6,461 nucleotides of DNA from Ch71 sp050945695. GTDB taxonomy: Bacteria; Chloroflexota; Anaerolineae; DRVO01. Positions 1-5,885 of this stretch are shown piece after piece (position 1 is the stretch's first letter; every line of letters starts with the position of its first letter). The notes beneath the pieces were generated by a model. That model searched no databases. It saw nothing but the letters and a program-made list of their open reading frames with translations, and had not been told where the DNA came from. The translations under genes and the position numbers were made by a program. The DNA is taken from NCBI GenBank assembly GCA_050945695.1, contig JBMNTK010000213.1, forward strand, positions 1 to 6,461, given 5' to 3'.

Positions 1-908
1 TCCTATCCGATATCCACGGCAACCTGCCCGCCCTGGAGGCGGTCCTGGCCGACGCCTGGCGGGCAGGTCCCCCAGACGCCATCATCGTCGCCGGGGACCT
101 CACCATGGGTGGGCCCTATCCGGCCGAGGTGCTAGACCGGCTGCGGGAGGTGAACGCCACCCTGATAGCCGGCAATCGTGACCGCTGGATCCTACAGGCT
201 TATCATGGGCGCCCTCCGGCCGGGTGGCACGAGGGAGAGCATTGCGGTGTGGGCCGCTGGACCCTGGCCCAACTGCGCCGCGAGCAGTTGCCCTGGCTGG
301 ACTCGCTGCCCGAGCAGACGGTGGTGACTCTGCGCGGAGCACACGCTATCCGGGTGGTGCACGGCTCCCCCTCACACCTGAGTGGGCGCATCCTGCCGGA
401 CCGCTGCCCAGAAGCCATGGCACGGTTGCGGCTGAACTACGGGGAGCCGGCCCGCTCGGGCGAGATCCCTGCTGACGCCGCCCTGCTCGCGGTCGCTGAG
501 CCGGTGCTCGTCTGCGGCCACACGCACGTGCAGTGGCAACAGCGGCTGGATGGTCGGCTGGCCCTGAACCCGGGGTCAGTGGGCGAGTCGCTGCAGGGCG
601 ATCCCCGGGCACGGTATGCCCTGCTGGAATGGGACGGCAGGGCGTGGCAGGTCGAGCTCTGCGCGGTTGAGTACGACCGGCAGCCGCTTCGCCGAGCCTT
701 CCACGAGCGAGGGCTCCTGGCCGAGGGCGGCGGGTTCGCCAGGGCCTCGCTACGGGACATGGAGACGGGCCGCAACTTCAGCACTCACTTCTACCGTCAC
801 GTGGCCCGGCAGGCGCAGCAGGTGGGCCTGTCGGACGGGGATGTCTTCTGCGATGAGATCTGGCAGCAGGCGGCGGCCACCTTCGATTGGGAAAACGGGG
901 CACCGTAG
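1..908 (+). CDS. Calcineurin-like metallophosphoesterase (YfcE/MJ0936-like), 5' end outside window
   Basis: Partial gene: the reading frame is open from base 3 and the true start lies upstream; 301 residues are visible before TAG at 906-908. The ATG at 105 is internal, because essential motifs lie before it. Metallophosphoesterase motifs appear in order: SDIHGN (bases 6-23), AGDL (90-101), GNRD (171-182), VVHGSP (near 354-371) and GHTH (516-527), followed by LNPGSVG, typical of the small phosphodiesterase branch (PF12850). These Asp, Asn and His residues are the usual ligands of a two-metal centre that hydrolyses phosphomono- or diesters. The third motif has Arg where most relatives have His or Cys. 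After the core, about 100 extra residues rich in Arg and Glu form a C-terminal region I do not recognise. No signal peptide can be judged. The substrate is unknown. The family call is firm; the specific function is not. Confidence 0.9.
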   Translation, partial: LSDIHGNLPALEAVLADAWRAGPPDAIIVAGDLTMGGPYPAEVLDRLREVNATLIAGNRDRWILQAYHGRPPAGWHEGEHCGVGRWTLAQLRREQLPWLDSLPEQTVVTLRGAHAIRVVHGSPSHLSGRILPDRCPEAMARLRLNYGEPARSGEIPADAALLAVAEPVLVCGHTHVQWQQRLDGRLALNPGSVGESLQGDPRARYALLEWDGRAWQVELCAVEYDRQPLRRAFHERGLLAEGGGFARASLRDMETGRNFSTHFYRHVARQAQQVGLSDGDVFCDEIWQQAAATFDWENGAP

Positions 909-916
909 GGGCGCGA

Positions 917-935
917 CGCCACGCCGAGCGTGGCG
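917..935 (+). terminator. GC-rich hairpin just after phosphoesterase stop, possible terminator
   Basis: An 8-base perfect stem (CGCCACGC paired with GCGTGGCG) closes a 3-base loop, nine bases after the stop codon. No run of T follows, so it does not fit a classical intrinsic terminator. It may stabilise the 3' end of the transcript or simply belong to the surrounding repeat element. Confidence 0.35.
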
Positions 936-964
936 AGGCGGCATGCCCTCAACGCGCCAAATCA

Positions 965-1036
965 TGTCATTCCGAGCGAAGCGAGGAATCTGTGGCTGAC
1001 CCGACAGGGACATTCCTCGCTTCGCTCGGAATGACA
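965..1036. repeat. Perfect 25-base inverted repeat, 22-base loop
   Basis: Bases 965-989 are the exact reverse complement of 1012-1036, with the arms separated by 22 bases. The sequence (TGTCATTCCGAGCGAAGCGA followed by GGAAT) belongs to a palindrome type I know as recurrent between genes in many bacteria. It is often mis-annotated as a small ORF with the peptide SFRAKRGI, because the same peptide is readable in several orientations. Transcribed, it would form a very stable stem-loop that could act as a terminator or mRNA-end stabiliser. Confidence 0.85.
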
Positions 1037-1081
1037 AGTCAGGCTATGGCTGAAAGGCTATGAGCCGCCCCTACTCGGTAG

Positions 1082-1106
1082 ATCCCTCGCTACGCTGGGG
1101 ACGACA
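1082..1106. repeat. Degenerate third copy of the 25-base repeat arm
   Basis: By hand alignment this 25-base stretch matches the right arm of the preceding palindrome (1012-1036) at 20 of 25 positions, in the same orientation and without gaps, and the match continues into the following AAGT. It has no partner arm of its own. It looks like a decayed half of an older insertion of the same repeat. Confidence 0.55.
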
Positions 1107-1413
1107 AGTGTGGCGCGCACCGTAGCAAGTGCGTCTCTCAGGAGGATGAAAGCCCCACCCGGTACTACTGAGAGTCGCCTGGGGCGAAGAGGGGCACGAT
1201 CGTACCTGGTGGAGAGAGCCAGCGGATGACAACATCACAGTGGCATGGCAACATAGAGGTGGATAGGTGCCCTGCCGGTTCCGCTAGTGAGATGAGCGCC
1301 CGTACCGTGACCACACTCTCACCGGCTCACCATCCATGGCACGGCGAGCGGTACGCACAGGCGCGGTGTCTTTCAACGTGGCGACCTTAGGCAAGAACTG
1401 AGGGAGGCGACCA
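1107..1413. other. Intergenic spacer without a recognisable gene
   Basis: About 300 bases with no supported coding region on either strand and lower GC than the genes (about 55% by hand count of 1201-1260). It holds a short 6-base inverted pair (CTCTCA 1135-1140, TGAGAG 1169-1174). A segment beginning GTGCG at 1129 loosely resembles the 5' end of a group II intron. I see no clear sigma-70 promoter for the downstream operon, although one must lie here or within the repeats. The ribosome binding site of the next gene is at its right end. Confidence 0.5.
1401..1407 (+). promoter_or_regulatory. Shine-Dalgarno AGGGAGG that supports a TTG start
   Basis: This purine-rich motif ends six bases before TTG at 1414 but about 30 bases before the first in-frame ATG at 1438, which has no such motif in front of it. 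It therefore favours the TTG start. Family members usually begin at the equivalent of the ATG (MT-RERI...), so the later start remains possible. Confidence 0.5.
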
Positions 1414-2553
1414 TTGCGCCCATTGCCCCGTGACACCATGACCGCCCGAGAGCGGATCGAGGCCACCCTTCGCGGCCAGATCCCCGACCGCGTGCCCATG
1501 TTCGACCTCATCCAGCACGTGCCCCTCATCGAGCACATCACCGGCGAGAAGGTCACCCTCAGCAATGGGCTCGACCTCCTCTGCCGCACCATCGGACAGT
1601 GCCTGGACATCACGCGCGGCATTGCTCCCCCCGTCGAAGAGCGCACCTACACCACTCCGGACGGCTTTACCTACAAACAGGAGTGGTGGACCACCTGGCT
1701 GGTGGGGCGCCCCTTTAGCGATGTGCCGGGGCTGCTCGAGTACATCCGCCGCAACATAGACGAGATCTACGACCGGCAGCCCGGCGACATGTGGACCTTC
1801 GCCGGAAAGGGGAACGTGTGGGGAGTCGCCGCCCGGTCGTACCGGGAGCAGTTCCTCGACCTCCAGGAGCGGGTGGGCGAGAACACGGTCCTCTTCCCCT
1901 TCGAAAGCCCCGTGGGCCTCGACACCGCCCACATCCGCGCCCGGCTGGACCTCCTCATCTACGCCTACTACGAGGATCCCGGTCTGGTTTCGGACTGGCT
2001 CGAGGCACTGAACTGGGCCGAGATCCAGCGGGTGCACGAGACGGCCGACCGGGAGCTATCACCGGTAGCCCTCGTCTATTCGGACATCGCCGACAAGAAC
2101 GCCACCTTCTACTCCCCCGCCTTCCTGCGCCGGGAGTTCTTCCCCCGCTTGGCCAAGCTGGTGGAGGCCTGGCATCAGCACGGCATCAAGGTCATCTTCC
2201 ATAGCGACGGCAACCTCTGGCAGGTGCTCGACGACTTCCGCGCCGCCGGGGTGGACGGCATCAACCCGCTGGAGCCGCTCTCCGGGATGTACGCCGGCGA
2301 CGTCCGCGCCCACTATCCGGACTGGATCCTCATGGGTGGGGTGGACGCCAGCCAGCTGCTGCCTTTCGCCACCGAGGACGAGGTCCGGGCAACGGTGCGC
2401 CGCACCATCAGCGAGGCGGGCCAGGGCGGCCGGCTCTGGATAGGCTCGAGCACCGAGATCCACCCGGCGTGCAAGCTCGCCAACGTCCTGACCATGTGGG
2501 ACACTGTCCTGGAGCACGGCTACTACGACGAGCCGGCCGGGGAGAGCGCATGA
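1414..2553 (+). CDS. Uroporphyrinogen decarboxylase-fold protein, methyltransferase-like (first of pair)
   Basis: A 379-residue protein if TTG at 1414 is used; 371 from ATG 1438. It belongs to the UroD/MtaA superfamily (PF01208), a TIM-barrel fold that includes heme-pathway HemE and cobalamin-dependent methyltransferases. The opening MTARERIEATLRG followed by DRVP is typical of the non-HemE branch, and the HemE N-terminal RQAG-type arginine motif is absent. Near the C-terminus it has FHSDGN (His263, Asp265) and STEIHPACKLANV with Cys353. His and Cys in these regions are where methyltransferase members bind zinc to activate a methyl acceptor, so a methyltransfer role is plausible but inferred. 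No signal peptide or membrane segment is seen, so it is probably cytoplasmic. No corrinoid protein gene is adjacent. Its stop overlaps the start of the next gene, so the two are co-translated. Substrate unknown. Confidence 0.87.
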   Translation: MRPLPRDTMTARERIEATLRGQIPDRVPMFDLIQHVPLIEHITGEKVTLSNGLDLLCRTIGQCLDITRGIAPPVEERTYTTPDGFTYKQEWWTTWLVGRPFSDVPGLLEYIRRNIDEIYDRQPGDMWTFAGKGNVWGVAARSYREQFLDLQERVGENTVLFPFESPVGLDTAHIRARLDLLIYAYYEDPGLVSDWLEALNWAEIQRVHETADRELSPVALVYSDIADKNATFYSPAFLRREFFPRLAKLVEAWHQHGIKVIFHSDGNLWQVLDDFRAAGVDGINPLEPLSGMYAGDVRAHYPDWILMGGVDASQLLPFATEDEVRATVRRTISEAGQGGRLWIGSSTEIHPACKLANVLTMWDTVLEHGYYDEPAGESA

Positions 2554-3602
2554 CGCCACGCGAGCGCCTTCTCACTGCCCTCAGGGGCGAACCTGTGGAT
2601 GCAGTGCCCTGGAGCTGCTACAGCGGCCTGCTTCCCCGCGGCCACACCGAGCGCCTTCTGCGCGAGCGGGGCATGTGCCTGGTCACGTCGGTGAACGCCT
2701 ACACCAGGGAGATGCCCAACGTGGAGGTCATCTCGCGGGACGTGTGGGAGGGAGGGCAGCTCTACACCTACCGCACCTATCGCACCCCCGTGGGCGAGGT
2801 CACCGAGAAGCGCCGGGCAGAACCGGGCTACGGCAGCTCCTGGATCGTCGAGCACATGATCCGCGAGCCCAAGGACTACCCCGTGGTCGAGTTCATGGTG
2901 CGAGACACCGTCCTGCGCCCCAACTTCGAGGCCGTGGCCGAGCTGGAAGCCGACCTTGGGGAGGACGGGGTCTCTCTGGCCTGGACTACCCGGTCCCCGT
3001 ATCAGCAGATGTACATCGAAATGATGGGGCTGGAGCGGATGGTGCTGGACCGGGCCGATGCCTTGCCCGAGTTCGTGTCCTTGCACCAGGCCCTGGATGA
3101 GCTGGCTGAGCGGATATACCGGCTGGTGGTCCAGTCGCCTGCCTCGCTCGTCTGGTGTCCCGACAACCTGACCGACCTGGTGGCCGGCGGCCCGGTGTTC
3201 GAGTCCTATTACATCCCGTATTACAATCGGGTGGCCGACGTCGCTGCCCAGGCGGGAAAGATCGTGGTGTCGCACTTCGACGGTCGGCTGGCCAGCCTGG
3301 TGGAGCCCCTCTCCCGCACCCGGCTGCCTGTCATCGAGGCCTTCACCCCGCCCCCGATGGGCAACCTGAGCGTGGCCCAGGCCAAGGCGGCCTGGCCCGA
3401 CAAAGTGGTGTGGATCAACTTCCCGGGCTCCGTGTTCCTAGAGCCCCCTGAGGAGGTCCGCCGTTTCACCCGGGAGTTGCTGGAGGAATCCATGCCCGGA
3501 GGCCGGTTTGCCCTGGGCATCACCGAGAACATCCCTGCCGGTGTGCGAGTGGAGGCACTTCTCGCCCTGGCCGACGGGGTGGCTGACTACGAAGGGAGAT
3601 AG
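2550..3602 (+). CDS. Uroporphyrinogen decarboxylase-fold protein, diverged paralogue (second of pair)
   Basis: A 350-residue protein starting at ATG 2550, which overlaps the previous stop as ATGA; GGAG at 2541-2544 precedes it at five bases. The frame runs open further upstream, but the start MTPRERLLTALRG matches the N-terminus of its neighbour and of the family, so the longer form is rejected. It shares the UroD-like architecture with the first gene: SHFDGRL (His242, Asp244) corresponds to FHSDGN, and GITENIPAGVRVEALL corresponds to the C-terminal motif of the neighbour. At the position of the neighbour's Cys353 this protein has Gly331, so a Cys-bound metal site is probably lost or rebuilt. 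The pair may form a heterodimer or act on successive steps; neither is shown by the sequence. Probably cytoplasmic. The gene ends 109 bases before the convergent toxin gene, with a palindrome between. Confidence 0.85.
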   Translation: MTPRERLLTALRGEPVDAVPWSCYSGLLPRGHTERLLRERGMCLVTSVNAYTREMPNVEVISRDVWEGGQLYTYRTYRTPVGEVTEKRRAEPGYGSSWIVEHMIREPKDYPVVEFMVRDTVLRPNFEAVAELEADLGEDGVSLAWTTRSPYQQMYIEMMGLERMVLDRADALPEFVSLHQALDELAERIYRLVVQSPASLVWCPDNLTDLVAGGPVFESYYIPYYNRVADVAAQAGKIVVSHFDGRLASLVEPLSRTRLPVIEAFTPPPMGNLSVAQAKAAWPDKVVWINFPGSVFLEPPEEVRRFTRELLEESMPGGRFALGITENIPAGVRVEALLALADGVADYEGR

Positions 3603-3604
3603 GC

Positions 3605-3667
3605 TCACGCTAAGGCGCAAAGGCGCCAAGCCCTTCCCTTCCCTTGCGCCGTTGCGTGCTTGCGTGA
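3605..3667. repeat. Imperfect large palindrome between convergent genes, possible bidirectional terminator
   Basis: The left arm (3605-3630, starting TCACGCTAAGGCGCAAAGGC) is an imperfect reverse complement of the right arm (3643-3667, ending TTGCGTGA) around a pyrimidine-rich 12-base loop. Each arm is itself built from short CGC-AAG units. It resembles the dispersed 'CACGCAAAGGCGCAAAG' type of intergenic repeat seen in several bacterial phyla. Lying between two convergent transcripts, it is well placed to end both. It is unrelated in sequence to the repeat at 965-1036. Confidence 0.65.
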
Positions 3668-3711
3668 AGAGCCGGAGGTCGCCAAGCCTGGCTCCACACC
3701 TCTGAAAGCAG

Positions 3712-4209
3712 TCACGGCCGGGGTCCTGGGTCCGCACACTCGAGAACAGCGCGGTACAGGAACCCATGCTGGATGAGCGTGTCGAGGTCGTGGCGCAGGT
3801 CTAGCTGCTCGCCCCTCCGCCGGGCTAGAAGGAGCACGCCAATGGTACCTGTCACAGGCAAACCCAGGGCTACGGCCCGGTTCCTGGCCAAGCGGTCATC
3901 CAGCATCAGGAGTCGAGCTTCCAGCTCTTTGGCCAGGACGATGGCTTCTGCCTCGCCTTGGTGAAGATCCGTGAGGAGGTCCTCTACGGCCTCCCTGTCA
4001 CGGATGTAGGTCGGCCGCAACCAGCCGTCTGCCACAGCTGTCCGGGTTTCAGCGGCACCTGGAAGGCTCAGCGTCGGCGCCGCCACTTCCTGCACGACTG
4101 CATCAGGGACGTGGACAACACCGAAAAGGCGCTGCAACAACATGAAGCGACCAAGGACTGCGAGGTAGATGAGGGGACTGGCATCGGCGACAACCTTTCC
4201 GGTGGCCAC
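3712..4209 (-). CDS. PIN-like domain toxin, DUF3368 family
   Basis: A 165-residue protein read from GTG at 4209 to TGA at 3714-3712. The features of DUF3368 (COG2405) PIN-like proteins are present: ADASPLIYL near the N-terminus (Asp9), HQGEAEAI (Glu86, Glu88), LMLDDRLAR (Asp104, Asp105) and GTIGVLL (residues 121-127). These acidic residues form the magnesium site of PIN ribonucleases, so an RNA-cleaving toxin is the likely role, though activity is inferred. The GTG start is preceded by GAGG (4220-4217) at seven bases, overlapping the stop of the antitoxin gene, so expression is coupled to it. The length fits the family and all expected acidic residues are intact, so the gene does not look decayed. 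GC content (about 58-60% in sampled lines) is lower than the flanking metabolic genes (about 70%), consistent with separate acquisition. Confidence 0.88.
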   Translation of the reverse strand: MATGKVVADASPLIYLAVLGRFMLLQRLFGVVHVPDAVVQEVAAPTLSLPGAAETRTAVADGWLRPTYIRDREAVEDLLTDLHQGEAEAIVLAKELEARLLMLDDRLARNRAVALGLPVTGTIGVLLLARRRGEQLDLRHDLDTLIQHGFLYRAVLECADPGPRP

Positions 4210-4218
4210 AGGGAAACC

Positions 4219-4494
4219 TCAGCTCTCGTCTATTGAGGCCAGGTCTTCCTGATACTCCTCGCTACCGTACTCGTAAGCGGTCAGCCCGGCTCTCTTGAGG
4301 GCCTCGGCGAACTCATAGCGCGACATGCCAGCCAGGGAGGCAGCCCTCGCCAGACTTACAATACCCTCAACGAAGAGGCCGATGGCGAGGGGCAGCATTA
4401 CGGGATCCTCGTCCGAGCCACCAGCCTGGCGCTCACGGAGCGCGGCCACTACATCGGCCGGCAATCGTATCCAGATAGAGACTTGTTCGGCCAT
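4219..4494 (-). CDS. UPF0175 family antitoxin
   Basis: A 91-residue protein from ATG at 4494, preceded by AGGAG (4504-4500) at five bases. The frame is open upstream to 4617, but that extension would run over the ribosome binding site and start of the divergent gene and has no family similarity, so the short form is preferred. The N-terminal stretch QVSIWIRLPADVVAAL looks like a ribbon-type DNA-binding strand and helix. The segment LFVEGIVSLARAASLAGMSR followed by YEF (about residues 45-67) is the characteristic UPF0175 (COG2886) helix-turn-helix-like core, and the acidic tail (EEYQEDLASIDES) is a likely toxin-binding part. It is the first gene of a two-gene operon with the PIN toxin nine bases downstream. 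In such modules the antitoxin usually represses its own promoter, here expected in the 95-base divergent spacer. Confidence 0.87.
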   Translation of the reverse strand: MAEQVSIWIRLPADVVAALRERQAGGSDEDPVMLPLAIGLFVEGIVSLARAASLAGMSRYEFAEALKRAGLTAYEYGSEEYQEDLASIDES

Positions 4495-4589
4495 CGGCTC
4501 TCCTACTTCATACGCTCTATGTAGAGACAACTGCCTCAAGCAATGGTACCATGGTCTAGGATTCCCGGCACTACTCACGGAGGTCAACC
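4495..4589. promoter_or_regulatory. Divergent promoter/operator region between antitoxin and ceramidase-like genes
   Basis: This 95-base spacer must hold promoters for both directions. Two small dyads are visible: CTCTA-TG-TAGAG at 4515-4526, close to the antitoxin start, and a perfect 10-base palindrome ATGGTACCAT at 4543-4552. Either could be an operator for the antitoxin, whose family binds DNA. A TAGGAT at 4557-4562 could be a -10 box for the plus-strand gene, but I find no good -35 partner. GGAGG at 4579-4583 is the ribosome binding site of the plus-strand gene. Confidence 0.35.
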
Positions 4590-5885
4590 ATGTCCAACCT
4601 ACTTGCCGGAGCCGCAACCACCGACATCACCCCGCCGCTAGGCGCCTACCTGGCCGGCTACTACCGCCCCCGACGCGCCGAGGACGTCCACGATCCCCTC
4701 TTCGCCCGGGCCCTGTGCCTGAGTGACGGCAGCACCACCATCGCCCTGGTCTCCTGTGACCTCATCGGGCTCCCCAGCTCCCTGGTCACTGCCATCAAGG
4801 AGCGCATCGCCGACCTCTGTGGCCTGGGCCCGGAGCAGGTGCTTGTGGGCTGCACCCACACCCACACTGGCCCCGAGACCCGGGGGCAGGGCATGTTCCC
4901 GGTGGAGCCCGCCTACTCCGACGTCCTGGTCCAGAAGGTCGCCGACTCCGTCGCCCTCGCCAAGCGCCGGCTCGAGCCTGCCCAGATCACTTACGGCCTG
5001 GGATCCGAGGGGAGCGTCTCCTTCAACCGGCGCTTCTGGATGCGCGACGGCACCCTGCGCACCAACCCGGGCATAGGCAACCCCGACATCGTCCGTCCTG
5101 CCGGCCCTATCGACCCCACGGTGGGCGTCATCGCCCTGCGCCGCCCGGACGGCTCGCCCATCGCCGTCTGGCTCAACTTCGCCGTCCACCTGGACACCAC
5201 CGGTGGCAACAGCGTCTCCGCCGATTACCCCTACTACCTCACCCAGGCGCTCCAGGCCCGCTTCGGGCCCGGGCTGGTGGTGCTCTTCAACCCCGGCGCC
5301 ATGGGCGACATCAACCACATTGACGTCAACGCCAAGGGGCAGCCCGTCAAGGGAGAGAGCCACCCCAGCCGCATCGGCAACACCTTGGCCGGGGAAGCCC
5401 TCAAGATCCTGGCCCGGGCCAACTACACCGATTCCGCCCCCCTGAGCTGTGCCCTAGCGGAGGTGGACTTGCCCCTGCGCCAGGTGACCCCCGAGCGGGC
5501 CGCCGAGGCCCAGCGCGTCGTCGAGCAGGTCAGCGTGGGCGAGGCGGACTTCACCCTGGAAGTGGTCGCCGCCCGGCGAGACCGCGACCTGGGCAGGATG
5601 CAGGCCGAGACCCTGCGGACCACCGTGCAGGCGCTGCGCATCGGGAACGTGGGGATCGTGGGCGTTCCGGGCGAGCTCTTCGTCGAGCTGGGCCTGGACC
5701 TCAAGGAGCGCTCTCCCCTGGAGCCCACCTTCGTGGTGGAACTGGCCAACGACAGCATCGGCTACATCCCCACCCGCAAGGCATTCGACGAGGGCGGGTA
5801 TGAGGCCACCTCCACCGTCCTGGCCCCCGGTGCCGGGGAGATGCTGATAGATGCCGGGCTCAAGTTGCTGCAGGGGATGGAATAG
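4590..5885 (+). CDS. Neutral/alkaline ceramidase-like N-terminal domain protein (amidohydrolase)
   Basis: A 431-residue protein; ATG 4590 is preceded by GGAGG at six bases. It matches the N-terminal catalytic domain of neutral/alkaline non-lysosomal ceramidases (PF04734): start AGAATTDITPPLGAYLAGY, then CTHTHTGP (His90, His92), NFAVHLDTTGG (His200), SADYPYYL, FNPGAMGDINH (234-243), VPGELFVELG (Glu362) and NDSIGYIPTRKAFDEGGYE (Tyr392). Two His, a Glu and a Tyr at these places are the zinc ligands of the Pseudomonas enzyme, so a zinc amidohydrolase is likely. The serine that characterises true ceramidases in the GxxSPN-type motif is absent here, and the C-terminal Ig-like domain of full ceramidases (usually over 600 residues) is missing. 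There is no signal peptide, so it is probably cytoplasmic and probably not a sphingolipid enzyme. With a GH20-like gene next, an N-acyl or N-acetyl glycan-derived substrate is one guess. Confidence 0.85.
   Translation: MSNLLAGAATTDITPPLGAYLAGYYRPRRAEDVHDPLFARALCLSDGSTTIALVSCDLIGLPSSLVTAIKERIADLCGLGPEQVLVGCTHTHTGPETRGQGMFPVEPAYSDVLVQKVADSVALAKRRLEPAQITYGLGSEGSVSFNRRFWMRDGTLRTNPGIGNPDIVRPAGPIDPTVGVIALRRPDGSPIAVWLNFAVHLDTTGGNSVSADYPYYLTQALQARFGPGLVVLFNPGAMGDINHIDVNAKGQPVKGESHPSRIGNTLAGEALKILARANYTDSAPLSCALAEVDLPLRQVTPERAAEAQRVVEQVSVGEADFTLEVVAARRDRDLGRMQAETLRTTVQALRIGNVGIVGVPGELFVELGLDLKERSPLEPTFVVELANDSIGYIPTRKAFDEGGYEATSTVLAPGAGEMLIDAGLKLLQGME

Larger units (their letters stand above)
905..1074. 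repeat. Nested inverted-repeat (MITE-like) element
   Basis: The outer arms are a perfect 9-base inverted pair, GTAGGGGCG at 905-913 and CGCCCCTAC at 1066-1074. Inside sits a perfect 25-base inverted repeat (965-989 with 1012-1036) and a short hairpin (917-935). The element carries no gene. Its left arm contains the TAG stop of the upstream phosphoesterase. I see no convincing target-site duplication, so mobility by a transposase is inference; the arms could also be two independent repeat families lying close together. Confidence 0.5.

Noticed and set aside
750..1037. Minus-strand ORF (and a plus-strand ORF at 616-999) ending or starting with SFRAKRG peptides
   Set aside because: They shadow the phosphoesterase and read into the 25-base palindrome; SFRAKRGI is a known by-product of translating this repeat type.
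965..1106. Three related repeat units as a possible CRISPR array
   Set aside because: Units are in inverted and direct orientation with unequal spacing, and no cas genes are in the window.
1290..1345. Minus-strand segment reminiscent of group II intron domain V (GAGCCG...GGTACGG)
   Set aside because: The stem does not fold into the required domain V shape by eye, and the orientation is opposite to the GTGCG candidate at 1129, so the two do not make one intron.
1387..2037. 216-residue minus-strand ORF opposite the first UroD-like gene
   Set aside because: Composition and position are those of the antisense of a GC-rich gene; no recognisable motifs and no ribosome binding site noted.
2469..2549. 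Upstream extension of the second UroD-like gene
   Set aside because: It would overlap the first gene by about 85 bases and lacks family similarity; ATG 2550 has a ribosome binding site and the family N-terminus.
1414..2553. Annotation as heme-pathway HemE
   Set aside because: The HemE N-terminal arginine motif is absent, two divergent copies are adjacent, and no other tetrapyrrole genes are nearby.
2523..3275. 250-residue minus-strand ORF opposite the second UroD-like gene
   Set aside because: Antisense shadow, rich in His/Gly/Val from GC-rich complementary codons; the plus strand carries clear family motifs.
4495..4617. 41-residue N-terminal extension of the antitoxin
   Set aside because: No similarity to UPF0175 and it crosses the start and ribosome binding site of the divergent gene; ATG 4494 has AGGAG at proper spacing.
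4638..5363. 241-residue minus-strand ORF opposite the ceramidase-like gene
   Set aside because: Val/Gly/Asp-rich shadow of a gene whose plus-strand product has conserved catalytic motifs.
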